Below, piece after piece: positions 1 to 9,052 of a DNA stretch of 64,000 nucleotides; positions within the stretch are counted from its first letter, which is position 1, and every line of letters begins with the position of its first letter. The stretch lies in NCBI GenBank assembly GCA_900539845.1, contig UQDP01000011.1, forward strand, positions 1 to 64,000. Direction: 5' to 3'. This stretch comes from an uncultured Oscillospiraceae bacterium (lineage in GTDB: Bacteria; Bacillota; Clostridia; Oscillospirales; Acutalibacteraceae). The translations under genes were made by a program, and so were the position numbers. The notes beneath the pieces were generated by a model. That model was not told where the DNA came from. It did no database searches and was given only the letters and a program-made list of their open reading frames with translations.

Positions 1-1
1 G

Positions 2-502
2 AATGAATTGCGTACTAGCTTTGTAAAATTAATTCAAAGTATTTCAACATTATCAACTTCCAAGACAATACAATTTGCTACGAATCTTTCTAATGGTGCG
101 ATGACATTAGAAGATTTATATTCAACTATTAAAACAGGAAAAATGCCAATTCGAAATACAGATGTATCTTCTGATGGTAGTACACCTGTCGACACTCAAA
201 TGACTATGCGTATTATTGCTATGAATTCACCGACTAGAGTCGAAATTGCAATTACAAAAGATGAGTTTATATTGGGAAAAAAACAAGAAATTGTAGATGG
301 TGTTATTTCGTTTAATAAAATGATTAGCAGGTCCCATTGTAAAATAAATCGTAGTGGTGCACAATTTACTATAACTGATTTACAAAGTGCGAACGGAACT
401 TATGTTAATCGTGTAAGATGTCAACCTAATCAGCCGTATCCAATTAAAAACGGCGATATCATCCGTTTGGCAAACAGCGATTTTCAGGTGAGTATAAGAT
501 AA
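2..502 (+). CDS. FHA-domain protein, 5' end outside window
   Basis: The reading frame is open to the window edge, so the true start is not visible; an in-window TTG at 8 has no ribosome binding site. The C-terminal ~75 residues form a forkhead-associated (FHA) domain: a GKK strand, then SRSHCKI (the usual SxxH phosphothreonine-binding turn), DLQSANGTYVN and GDIIRLAN. The residues before it are low-complexity Ser/Thr-rich, as in the tail of vWA-FHA fusions, but no vWA domain can be seen here. FHA proteins read phospho-Thr signals and commonly sit in type VII secretion loci. It is the first visible gene of the T7SS cluster, 13 bases before the next gene. Confident for FHA; the full architecture is unknown. 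Confidence 0.8.
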   Translation, partial: NELRTSFVKLIQSISTLSTSKTIQFATNLSNGAMTLEDLYSTIKTGKMPIRNTDVSSDGSTPVDTQMTMRIIAMNSPTRVEIAITKDEFILGKKQEIVDGVISFNKMISRSHCKINRSGAQFTITDLQSANGTYVNRVRCQPNQPYPIKNGDIIRLANSDFQVSIR

Positions 503-515
503 GGAGGGATAAAAT

Positions 516-1574
516 GTGGCGAAACCAAGAATTATAATTGCAGATACCGACATAAGCTATATCATTCCTCTTCAATTGAAGTTTGTTGAAGAATTTTTTG
601 AAAAAATAGAACTTGAAATAATTGATAATAAAGACTATTTTACTGAATTATTTTCGACACCACAAAAGGCTGATATTTTAATTGTTTCGGAAGAATTATA
701 TGATCCATCTTTGCAACGCCATAATATAAGTAATATTTTTTTGATGACCGAGCAGTATGAAGAAGATCAAACCGCTGAATTAAATGTAAATCGTATTTTT
801 AAATATACGAGTATCAAAGAAATTCTGAATGAAATCACTGGGAAAAGTGCTGGTGTATTAAATATATCGAGTAATACTAATAAAGAAACTCAGATCGTTT
901 TAGTTTATTCTGCTTGCGGTGGCGTAGGGAAAACAACAATTGCATTGGGGATCAGTGCTTGCTTGACCAAAAATTATAAACGTGTTTTATATATAAATGC
1001 TGGACGATTACAATCGTTTCAAAGAATGTTAGATAATCAGAGTGCAATAACGGCTTCTGATGTTTACGCAAAGTTAGTTAGTCCAAATGAGAATTCCTAT
1101 AATGATATTAAACATGTAATAAGACAGGAATTATTTTATTATTTACCACCATTTAAGGCATCATTGATGTCTTTGGGATTGGATTATTCAGTGTACGAAA
1201 AAATAGCTGTTGGAGCAAAAAAATCAGCAGATTATGACTATATAGTAATTGATACAGATACATCGTTTGATGAAAGTAAGGCAAAACTTTTAGGTATCGC
1301 TGATAAAGTTATTTTAGTTACAAAGCAAAATAGTGCTTCAGTGTACGCAACTAATGTTTTGGTTTCAAATATCAATGGTTCCAACAGCGATAAGTATATT
1401 TTTGTTTGTAATGAATTTAATAAAGAACAAGATAATGCTTTGATTTCGCCGAATATGGTTTTGAAATTTTCTATAAGTGAATATGTGGATTATTTTCCAA
1501 ATTATGACCGAATGAAATCTATTGATATTTCTCAAGAGAGTAGTATCCAAAGAACGGCATTTTTAATTATTTAA
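516..1574 (+). CDS. CpaE/MinD-like P-loop ATPase of the T7SS locus
   Basis: A 352-residue protein with a GTG start at 516, preceded by AAGGAGGGAT. Residues 1-110 look like a degenerate response-regulator receiver fold (early Asp pair TDIS, KADILIVSEE strand) as in CpaE. Residues ~125-340 form a SIMIBI ATPase: deviant Walker A (CGGVGKTT), a YDYIVIDTD Walker B-like strand and a DKVILVTKQ strand. CpaE-type ATPases localise secretion or pilus machines. Its place between FHA and YukD-like genes suggests spatial or assembly control of the secretion system, which is inference. The last residues are hydrophobic and end abruptly two bases before the next gene's alternative GTG. Confidence 0.75.
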   Translation: MAKPRIIIADTDISYIIPLQLKFVEEFFEKIELEIIDNKDYFTELFSTPQKADILIVSEELYDPSLQRHNISNIFLMTEQYEEDQTAELNVNRIFKYTSIKEILNEITGKSAGVLNISSNTNKETQIVLVYSACGGVGKTTIALGISACLTKNYKRVLYINAGRLQSFQRMLDNQSAITASDVYAKLVSPNENSYNDIKHVIRQELFYYLPPFKASLMSLGLDYSVYEKIAVGAKKSADYDYIVIDTDTSFDESKAKLLGIADKVILVTKQNSASVYATNVLVSNINGSNSDKYIFVCNEFNKEQDNALISPNMVLKFSISEYVDYFPNYDRMKSIDISQESSIQRTAFLII

Positions 1575-1586
1575 GAGGTGATATAT

Positions 1587-1841
1587 ATGAATAATAATGC
1601 AGCAATTGTAATCTTTAATATGATAAAGAAAAATAAGTCTGTAGATTTGGAAATTCCTTTGAATATATCCGCAAATGAATTAGTGATTGCACTTAATACT
1701 GCTTATGAATTAGGAATTGATATTTCCGACATCAAAAATTGTTACCTCAAATCCGAAAATCCTATTGCTTTATTAAAGGGTAATAAAACTCTTGCTGAAT
1801 TTGGACTTAGGAATGGTAGCATAATTAATTACACTGAATAG
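1587..1841 (+). CDS. YukD/EsaB-like ubiquitin-fold protein
   Basis: An 84-residue protein; the ATG at 1587 is chosen because AAGAGGTG lies six bases upstream (a GTG at 1578 falls inside that signal). The pattern is a small beta-grasp: an AAIVIF strand, VDLEIPLNISANELVIALNTAY helix region, NPIALLKGNKTLAEFGLRNGS and a final IINYTE strand. This 'hold-fold then LxxxGLxxGxxI' layout is that of YukD/EsaB, a conserved T7SSb component. YukD has no C-terminal diglycine and neither does this one. It lies directly upstream of the EssC-like ATPase, the usual T7SSb neighbour. Confidence 0.75.
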   Translation: MNNNAAIVIFNMIKKNKSVDLEIPLNISANELVIALNTAYELGIDISDIKNCYLKSENPIALLKGNKTLAEFGLRNGSIINYTE

Positions 1842-1852
1842 GAGAATATGTG

Positions 1853-4800
1853 ATGGATAACAGATATAAAATCATACTCTCAAATAATAATATATACAAA
1901 GAAATTGAACTGACATCCGATGCACAACAGGTTAAAGTTGGCACTGGTATGGATTGTGACATTAGACTGAGAAAAGAACTTTTCTTCGGTCAAATTGAGT
2001 TGCTTTTCGTTAAGAATGGCAGAGAGTGGTCTGTCCATTGTTCGGATAATCTCTATTTAACCGTCGGTGATATCCGAAAGTTAATGACTAAGAATTTGGT
2101 TCACGGCGATGCCTTGGAGATTAAATATCAAGAGTCTGATAACCTCGTGTTCACAATGGAATTTCTCATTGACTTCGATGATGGTAAAAAGAAATATGAG
2201 AGATTAATTGATGTTTCTGGGATAACATCTTTAACAATTGGCACACCAACTAATTGTAATATTTCAATTGCCGGAGAGTATGTGAAAGATGACGCACTTG
2301 TTTTAAATAAAAACGCCGACGGCTTTGTCATCGATATTCAAAACACGACCTATGGCGTTTATATCAATGCAAAAAAGGCAAAAAGCAAAGATATTATAAA
2401 GGATGGGGATTTTCTCTCTATCTCAGATTATTTCTTTTATTTCAAAAGCGAAAAGATATGGACACAGGTTCGTCCTGATATGGTAATCAACTCTTTAAAT
2501 TATGTTGATCGCATTTCTAACAACAATTATCCAAAATTCAACAGAAATACGCGAATAAAAACTGTTGTTTGCAAAGATGACATTGAGATTTTGGATCCTC
2601 CTGCAGCTCCTCAGAAGCCAAAAAACAATCTACTTACGAGGCTTTTGCCATCCATGGGTATGCTTTTGGCTGCAGGCGTTATGGCCTTTTTTGGCGGAGC
2701 AATGATTATTATGTCAGTTATCTCTGCTGGTATGGCAATATTTACTTCTATTATCACATTAAAGCAAAGTAAGAAAGAATATAAAACAGGTAGCGAAGAA
2801 CGTATAAAAAAATACAATACATATATTGATGCAAAAAGATCATCAATTGAACATCTTCGCGATGAAGAAAAAGGTGTTCTTGACAGAATCTTTATCTCTC
2901 GGGAGGAGGAAGAAAAACGATTTAAGGATTTCTCGCCGAGTTTGTTTGATAGAACTCCAGAAGATAAAGATTTCTTGTCTATCAAACTTGGCGATGGTGC
3001 AGTAGAAGCGCTAAGAAAAATCAAATATAAAAAGCAGGAAAGAATTGAACTTGATGATGAACTTCAGCTGCTTCCCGAGAGATTAAGCAACGAGTATAAA
3101 TATATCAATTGTGCCCCAGTTGTTTGTGATTTCAAGGCAATAAATGCGGTAGGTATTGTTGGTGGCATTGATTATCGATTTGGATTATTCAAGAATATAA
3201 TTGTCGATATTGCTGCCCGTCATTATTTTTCTGATGTAAAAATGGTATTTGTTGCTGAACAGGAACATAGGGACCAGGTTCATTGGTTAAGGATGCTCCC
3301 GCAAGTATGCGTTGATGACTTAAAACTAAGGACAATTGTTACCGATGACGAAAGTAAGAATATTGTTTTTGAGTATTTATATAAAGAACTCACAATTCGT
3401 CAGCAAAGCAAAAAATATGACAACCGTATAGTTATATTTTTCTTTGATGAATATGGCTTTAAGAGTCATCCTATTTCAAGATTTGTTGACAACGCAAAGG
3501 AACTAGGAATAACATTCGTTTTCTTTGGTGATACAGCTGCAGATATTCCTCTTGGCTGTGAGAATATCATTAGCCTTCAAGACGGAACCACAGGGTATTG
3601 CATATCGTGTAATGATGATAGCCAGTCTGCTCGGTTCACCTACTTTCCAATTGAAACTGCTTCGGCAGAAAAAATTGTCGACTTAATGGCTCCAATATAC
3701 AGTGAAGAAATTTCTTTGGAGGGTACCTTGACAAAAAGTATCTCGATGTTTGAGATGTTAAATATTTTAGCTGTTGATGATATTAATCTAGAAGAAAGAT
3801 GGAAAACATCTGAGGTTTATAAGTCAATGGCAGCACCTTTGGGTGTTTCAAAAAGCGGCATGGTCTATTTGGACTTGCACGATAAAGCTCATGGTCCTCA
3901 TGGTCTCGTGGCTGGTACTACGGGTTCAGGTAAATCTGAAATTCTACAAACATACATTCTTTCCATGGCAACATTATTCCATCCTTATGAAGTTGGTTTC
4001 GTTATTATCGACTTTAAGGGTGGTGGTATGGTTAATCAATTCAAGAATCTTCCTCACTTGATGGGTGCAATTACTAACATAGATGGAAAGGAAATTGATC
4101 GTTCCTTGAAATCTATTAAGGCTGAATTACAGAAGAGACAAAGATTGTTTGCCGAAGCAGAAGTCAACCATATTGATAAATATATTAGAAAATTCAAAAG
4201 TGGCGAAGTAGACATTCCATTGCCTCATTTGATTGTAATCGTTGATGAATTTGCAGAATTAAAAGCAGAGCAACCCGAGTTTATGAAAGAACTTATTTCT
4301 GCAGCCCGTATCGGTCGTAGTTTAGGTGTTCACTTGATTCTTGCAACACAGAAGCCTTCTGGTCAGGTCAACGAACAAATCTGGAGTAACTCCAAATTCA
4401 AACTTTGCTTGAAGGTGCAGAGTCAAGAGGATAGTAATGAGGTAATTAAGTCTCCTCTTGCTGCTGAAATTAAAGAACCTGGTCGTGCATATTTACAGGT
4501 TGGTAACAATGAAATATTTGAATTGTTCCAATCTGCGTATAGTGGGGCTCCTGAAAAAATGGATGATACCTCCATTAAAGAGTTTACAATTAGAAGTGTT
4601 TCTGATTGCGGAAAAAGAACTCCTGTTTATGTTCAAAAACGAAAAAAGGCAGATGGCATCAACACAACACAATTAGATGCGATTGTTGAGTATGTTAATC
4701 TTTATAGTCAAAAAGAAGGAATAGAGAGACTACCTAACATTTGCTTACCACCGTTGGAAAAATCCATCTCAGTGCCTAAAACATTGGCTGTTAAAGGCAA

Positions 4801-6349
4801 TAGTTATCCTATCGGTATATACGATGATCCTGATACTCAATATCAAGGTGAGGCATATTTTGATTTTGATGCAGATAATACGATTATCATAGGTGCATCC
4901 CAAACAGGAAAAACAAACCTTCTCCAGCTTATTGTTAGAGAAATTGTTTCACAGAAGAAGGCAAATGAAGCAAGTTTTTATATCATTGATTTCGGTTCAA
5001 TGATTCTAAAAAACTTTGAGGACTTGAATCATGTTGGTGGTGTTGTACTCTCTTCGGAAGAAGAAAAGTTAAAGAACTTATTCAAACTTCTTATGCAGGA
5101 GTTAGATACAAGAAAAGAAAAGTTGATGTCTGTAGGCGTAAGTTCTATATCTTCCTATAATGAAGCTGGTTATTCTGACATTCCACATTTATATGTTATC
5201 CTCGAAAACTTCGCAGTTTTCAAAGAATTATATGCAGAAAAATATGAAGATGACTTTTTGTTCATTGCACGTGAAGGCATTACTTATGGAATTTCATTAA
5301 TTGTAACAGCAACATCGACAAGTGGATTTGGATACAAGTATATGTCCAACTTTGCAAATCATATTGCTCTTACCTGTAATGATAATTCAGAGTATTCTAA
5401 TTTGTTTGATCGTTGCAGAACAGAACCGAGCAATGTACCTGGACGTGTTCTTGTGTGCTTTAACAAGGTTATTTATGAAGCTCAAACATATTTAAGTTTT
5501 GATGGCGAGAAGGAAATTGATAGAATCGGCGCAATAAAGACCTTTATTGCTGAGCAAAACGAGCGCAATGTAGGCTTGAAAGCTAAGCGAATTCCTGAAG
5601 TGCCGGATGTTCTCAATCAGTCTTATATCTTTGATAACTTTAATGTTGATGTTAGAAATCAAATTGCTGTTTCGCTTAACTACCAACAGGTAGAACCGGT
5701 ATTCTTCGACATCACATCGATGCCTCAACTTGCCCTTGTTGGAAAGTTAACCGGCAATATGGTTGGTTTTGAGAAAGCACTTATCAATGAAATAAAAACA
5801 AGCTATTTTGAACGACCGACAGATGTATATATTATCGATTCGCTTTCAAGAGATCTTGTGAAATATGCTGAAGAGCCGTTTGTGAAAGAGTATTCGATCG
5901 ACTATTCTATACTAAGCACTATTTTCGAGGATGTTACAAATAAACTCGAAGAAAGATACGCTGAAGTGCTTGAAGATGGTCTTGAGACTCTTGATAATAA
6001 ACCGTTACTGTTTGTGCTTATCAACAACACAAGCGCTATTGAGTATATTTCAACATCGAAAGAACTAATGGCTATGTATACATCAATCATTACCAAATAT
6101 AAAGCAATGAAAGTCATGTTAGTATTTGGTGGTATAAATGATGAAGCTGTTGGATATTCGAGTGGAGACCTGCTTAAGAAGTTAAAGGAAAATAAAAACG
6201 CAGTTATCTTCACAAATCTCGCCGAACATAAGGTTTTTGATGTTCCTGCAGCATTTATCAGGCAGAACAAAAAGCCAATTGATGGAACTCAAGGTTATTA
6301 TCTTAAGGAAAATGAAATTGTTAAGATTCGTTTTGCAAAGGAGGATTGA
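1853..6349 (+). CDS. essC: EssC/YukBA-type FtsK/SpoIIIE ATPase, motor of T7SS
   Basis: About 1,498 residues, the expected EssC length. Two N-terminal FHA-like domains (~20-105 and ~125-205) precede a hydrophobic hairpin (~265-305) that would span the membrane. A coiled region and three FtsK/SpoIIIE ATPase modules follow: D1 has a full Walker A (GTTGSGKSE, ~residue 690) and Walker B (LIVIVDEFAEL, ~795); D2 has GASQTGKT (~1,015) but LYVILENF in place of DE; D3 keeps only a degenerate GKLTGN loop (~1,297). Decay from D1 to D3 is typical of EssC. It drives export of WXG100 substrates, four of which or their partners follow immediately. The ATG at 1853 follows AGGAG; a GTG at 1850 is also possible. 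Confidence 0.95.
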   Translation: MDNRYKIILSNNNIYKEIELTSDAQQVKVGTGMDCDIRLRKELFFGQIELLFVKNGREWSVHCSDNLYLTVGDIRKLMTKNLVHGDALEIKYQESDNLVFTMEFLIDFDDGKKKYERLIDVSGITSLTIGTPTNCNISIAGEYVKDDALVLNKNADGFVIDIQNTTYGVYINAKKAKSKDIIKDGDFLSISDYFFYFKSEKIWTQVRPDMVINSLNYVDRISNNNYPKFNRNTRIKTVVCKDDIEILDPPAAPQKPKNNLLTRLLPSMGMLLAAGVMAFFGGAMIIMSVISAGMAIFTSIITLKQSKKEYKTGSEERIKKYNTYIDAKRSSIEHLRDEEKGVLDRIFISREEEEKRFKDFSPSLFDRTPEDKDFLSIKLGDGAVEALRKIKYKKQERIELDDELQLLPERLSNEYKYINCAPVVCDFKAINAVGIVGGIDYRFGLFKNIIVDIAARHYFSDVKMVFVAEQEHRDQVHWLRMLPQVCVDDLKLRTIVTDDESKNIVFEYLYKELTIRQQSKKYDNRIVIFFFDEYGFKSHPISRFVDNAKELGITFVFFGDTAADIPLGCENIISLQDGTTGYCISCNDDSQSARFTYFPIETASAEKIVDLMAPIYSEEISLEGTLTKSISMFEMLNILAVDDINLEERWKTSEVYKSMAAPLGVSKSGMVYLDLHDKAHGPHGLVAGTTGSGKSEILQTYILSMATLFHPYEVGFVIIDFKGGGMVNQFKNLPHLMGAITNIDGKEIDRSLKSIKAELQKRQRLFAEAEVNHIDKYIRKFKSGEVDIPLPHLIVIVDEFAELKAEQPEFMKELISAARIGRSLGVHLILATQKPSGQVNEQIWSNSKFKLCLKVQSQEDSNEVIKSPLAAEIKEPGRAYLQVGNNEIFELFQSAYSGAPEKMDDTSIKEFTIRSVSDCGKRTPVYVQKRKKADGINTTQLDAIVEYVNLYSQKEGIERLPNICLPPLEKSISVPKTLAVKGNSYPIGIYDDPDTQYQGEAYFDFDADNTIIIGASQTGKTNLLQLIVREIVSQKKANEASFYIIDFGSMILKNFEDLNHVGGVVLSSEEEKLKNLFKLLMQELDTRKEKLMSVGVSSISSYNEAGYSDIPHLYVILENFAVFKELYAEKYEDDFLFIAREGITYGISLIVTATSTSGFGYKYMSNFANHIALTCNDNSEYSNLFDRCRTEPSNVPGRVLVCFNKVIYEAQTYLSFDGEKEIDRIGAIKTFIAEQNERNVGLKAKRIPEVPDVLNQSYIFDNFNVDVRNQIAVSLNYQQVEPVFFDITSMPQLALVGKLTGNMVGFEKALINEIKTSYFERPTDVYIIDSLSRDLVKYAEEPFVKEYSIDYSILSTIFEDVTNKLEERYAEVLEDGLETLDNKPLLFVLINNTSAIEYISTSKELMAMYTSIITKYKAMKVMLVFGGINDEAVGYSSGDLLKKLKENKNAVIFTNLAEHKVFDVPAAFIRQNKKPIDGTQGYYLKENEIVKIRFAKED

Positions 6350-6663
6350 TGAATATGCAAACAGAATTTTCTCTTGACACCAGTTCATTTGCTGAATCAG
6401 CAGAAGCAGCAAAAAAACTTGCCGAAACATTGGAAAACGCGATTGCCGATGCTGATCGAGCTATAAACAGTTTGTATGATGTTTGGGCGGGAAAAGGACG
6501 CAATGAATTCGAAAAGAAATATAAAATTTTTGAACAACAAGTTGCAGACATCAAAAACGGCCTTTGGGATCTTTATGAGGACATTGTTAATGCTGAAGAA
6601 GAGTACATACAGGCTGACTGCGATGCGGCAAAAAAACTTGATGGAAAAAGTTCTGATTATTAA
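6349..6663 (+). CDS. WXG100-family (ESAT-6-like) protein
   Basis: A 104-residue helical-hairpin protein whose ATG overlaps the essC stop and is preceded by AAAGGAGG. The turn motif is W-A-G (DVWAGKGRNEFEKKY) near residue 44, in place of the canonical WxG. Alternating heptads flank it on both sides. The acidic tail contains AEEEYIQADCDAAKK, which fits the C-terminal YxxxD/E export signal recognised by EssC. WXG100 proteins are exported as dimers, alone or as chaperones for LXG-type effectors. Being the first gene after essC suggests it is a substrate of the ATPase or the partner of the effector two genes on. Confidence 0.85.
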   Translation: MNMQTEFSLDTSSFAESAEAAKKLAETLENAIADADRAINSLYDVWAGKGRNEFEKKYKIFEQQVADIKNGLWDLYEDIVNAEEEYIQADCDAAKKLDGKSSDY

Positions 6664-6680
6664 GGAAGGAGGATATTATC

Positions 6681-7082
6681 ATGGCATATTCTGTTGAAAC
6701 ACTAAAAAGTAAGCGACGCGATGCAAAGAGTAATAGAAAAACTTATAAAAATCGTAGAGATGCTGTCAAAAAGCCCTATGAAAATGGTTTTAATATGGAT
6801 GACTATTATTCGAAGATAAAAAAGAAAATAGATGATTGCACTTCCGAGTTAGAAAACGGGATAAAGGGTATGTCCTCCGTACTTGATGGTAAGTGTAACG
6901 CAATAATTGCACAAAGAGAAAGTCAAACACTTTCTAACCAGTATGGGTTTTCGCAGGCATTAACCTATATGGCATATGAAATCAATCGCTGTCAAGATAA
7001 TATGGATTATTATGACGGAAAAATAGCCGATTACGAAAGGCAGATTAAGGAGCAGGGCGGAGTAATCTTCCCGTGGGAATAA
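6681..7082 (+). CDS. Coiled-coil T7SS accessory protein (DUF5082/YwqH-like)
   Basis: A 133-residue, highly charged, helical protein with GGAAGGAGG upstream. There is no signal peptide or membrane segment. The layout (basic N-terminal helix with KSKRRDAKSNRKTYKNRR, helical middle, C-terminal heptads NMDYYDGKIADYERQIKEQ) resembles DUF5082/YwqH proteins. In Bacilli these lie just upstream of LXG toxins and help target them to the T7SS. The family match is by pattern and position only. It lies 17 bases after the WXG100 gene and 3 bases before the candidate effector, so the three are probably co-translated. Confidence 0.5.
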   Translation: MAYSVETLKSKRRDAKSNRKTYKNRRDAVKKPYENGFNMDDYYSKIKKKIDDCTSELENGIKGMSSVLDGKCNAIIAQRESQTLSNQYGFSQALTYMAYEINRCQDNMDYYDGKIADYERQIKEQGGVIFPWE

Positions 7083-7085
7083 ATT

Positions 7086-8456
7086 ATGAGTAAAATAACA
7101 ATTGATTATTCAGAAATAAATAGCGCTGCCAAAAAGGCCAGAAGTGTATCCGGTTATTACGAAGATTTTGAAGAAGAACTCGAAAAAAAAGTATCTAAAA
7201 AGTTAAGTGGATTGCCTGGGTACGATAGCAAGGGTCATATAGGCAACGCAAAAAGTTACGCTTCCTCTAAGATTAAGGAATTGCGTGAGAAGAAAAATTA
7301 CTTTTCCACTTTGGCTACAAACATCGAGAAGTTAGCTGATAATGTTGAAGGCCATGAGAAAAGTGTTGTCTCTGGTGTGAAGAAAATTGCTACAGAGGCA
7401 TTGGAATTAAAAAATCAAAGCAAGTGGCAAGCTTTTTGTCAGTGGGCATATGGAACATTTTGCGTTGATTTGATGAACTGGAATCCTATTACCAGGGGTA
7501 TCGGTAACGGCATAAAAAAAGGTCTGGACTGGGTTCAAGAAAAAGGAACCAAGATTGTTGATTGGTTCAAGCATGGTGAAGGCAAGTATTATTTAGGAAT
7601 TGCTTTAGATGCACTTGCTGTTGTTGGAGCAATTGCCGCGACTGTTGGAGCTATTGCACTTGCTGTTGCTACTGGTGGTGCCGCAACACCTTTGGTTGTA
7701 GCCGCAGTTGCTTCAACCATTGGAACCGTTATGACAATGGTGGACTCTGGATTCTCTATTTATAACAAGGTTAAGGCACTGAAAATAGAATCCGATACCG
7801 GTGATCCTGGACAGGCACGTTACTATGGAAATATCGGCGGTGTTAACGATACGATTAAGAAGTCTGATATGGGTGGCGAAACCGCAAACAATATTTGGGG
7901 TGTAGTGGGAACAGGATACGATGTTATCCACGTAGCTGCTGATATTACAGCTGTCGTGTCTGGAACTATTGGAGTAGCCGGCTTATCGGGAACTGCAGTT
8001 AAGAATCCGGCAACTGGCAAATTTGAATTAAAGACCGTCTATGATCCTACGAAGATAAAGACAAACCTTAAGGCAACAATGCTAGAAAAGATTGGCTTTA
8101 GAAATACTGGCGGAAAATGGACGTTTAATATCAAAAATCTGTTTAGTACGAAGCAGCATACCGGCACAATTCCAAGATCTGATATTTTCAAGAAAGATAT
8201 TATTGGCGACAAAATTGGAGATCTAACTTACAAGCGAATAAACACAGTTAAAAAGATAAGCGGATATCCAGGAAAGATTTACAAGAAGATTACTAACATT
8301 GAAACCATCATTGCACCGGATAGTTCTGGATATGATCGCTTCAAGAGTGGTATGAAATACATTGGAGGATCTAAGATTAACATTTCTTCCCCTGTAGGCG
8401 ACTTTAATGACACTGTTCTGACGATTGTTGATACTGTAATGGATATAGCATCATAA
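7086..8456 (+). CDS. Candidate T7SS effector with hydrophobic central domain
   Basis: 456 residues. The N-terminal ~110 residues are helical and WXG/LXG-like (ITIDYSEINSAAKKARSVSG start, then long amphipathic helices). A strongly hydrophobic, Gly/Ala-rich stretch follows (~170-215: ALDALAVVGAIAATVG, ATPLVVAAVAS), with a second one around 265-290. The C-terminal ~170 residues are soluble and basic, with no recognisable catalytic motif. This outline matches T7SS effectors that carry a pre-toxin or membrane-active segment between the targeting domain and tip. A small membrane protein follows 11 bases downstream, as an immunity gene would. Toxicity is inferred from architecture and context. The ribosome binding site is weak, suggesting coupling to the gene before. 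Confidence 0.55.
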   Translation: MSKITIDYSEINSAAKKARSVSGYYEDFEEELEKKVSKKLSGLPGYDSKGHIGNAKSYASSKIKELREKKNYFSTLATNIEKLADNVEGHEKSVVSGVKKIATEALELKNQSKWQAFCQWAYGTFCVDLMNWNPITRGIGNGIKKGLDWVQEKGTKIVDWFKHGEGKYYLGIALDALAVVGAIAATVGAIALAVATGGAATPLVVAAVASTIGTVMTMVDSGFSIYNKVKALKIESDTGDPGQARYYGNIGGVNDTIKKSDMGGETANNIWGVVGTGYDVIHVAADITAVVSGTIGVAGLSGTAVKNPATGKFELKTVYDPTKIKTNLKATMLEKIGFRNTGGKWTFNIKNLFSTKQHTGTIPRSDIFKKDIIGDKIGDLTYKRINTVKKISGYPGKIYKKITNIETIIAPDSSGYDRFKSGMKYIGGSKINISSPVGDFNDTVLTIVDTVMDIAS

Positions 8457-8467
8457 GGAGGGGCGAA

Positions 8468-9037
8468 ATGGAAACTTACAATGTAGATTCAAGTAAAAGA
8501 AAAAAGGCACTTAAGCAAGTTGTAAAAAAGAATGTAAGGAATGCAAAGGGTTTCCCCAAATTTTGCTATGGCCTAACAATTGCTCTAAGAGTTTTAGCGT
8601 GTGTTTTGGGATTGGCAAACATTTTATACGTAATTTTTTTGAGTGATTATGTGGTCGATATAATTTTTCTGATTATGACTTTTGGTTTTCCATATGGTCT
8701 TTCATTTATGTCAGCTATTGTCTATATAATCTCTTGTGGTGGAGAATATCGTCTTAGAAGAAGAGAAACTATCACATTAGCAAATGGTGGTTTTGTGTAT
8801 AGTTATCATGATGACAGAGTGGGGCTAAAAGATACTATATTTGGTTTCAATGTATTGTTTGAAAAGATTCAACGATATGATTATGATGCTAAAACACGCT
8901 GCATTACGCTATATGGTAGTGTTATAGTTGATACGTATGAGGATGGCGAATTAAAATCCTCAGACGAATACAATGAAATATCCCTTCTTGATGTCTTTGA
9001 GATAGAAGTCAAGGATTTGTTGGAAAAGAATTGTTAG
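8468..9037 (+). CDS. Small membrane protein, candidate immunity partner
   Basis: 189 residues, preceded by AAGGAGGGGCGAA. A basic N-terminus is followed by two to three membrane segments (residues ~36-60 and ~68-95: LTIALRVLACVLGLANILYV and a segment ending AIVYIISCGG). A soluble cytosolic domain of ~90 residues with beta-type alternation follows. No family is recognised. Its position right after the candidate effector with hydrophobic segments, and its own membrane nature, suggest it protects the producing cell or anchors the effector. Both roles are inference. Confidence 0.6.
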   Translation: METYNVDSSKRKKALKQVVKKNVRNAKGFPKFCYGLTIALRVLACVLGLANILYVIFLSDYVVDIIFLIMTFGFPYGLSFMSAIVYIISCGGEYRLRRRETITLANGGFVYSYHDDRVGLKDTIFGFNVLFEKIQRYDYDAKTRCITLYGSVIVDTYEDGELKSSDEYNEISLLDVFEIEVKDLLEKNC

Positions 9038-9052
9038 TGGAGGAAAAAAGAC

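Noticed and set aside
7713..8020. Minus-strand frames within the candidate effector gene
   Set aside because: They lack start signals and are antisense to a co-directional, tightly spaced operon.
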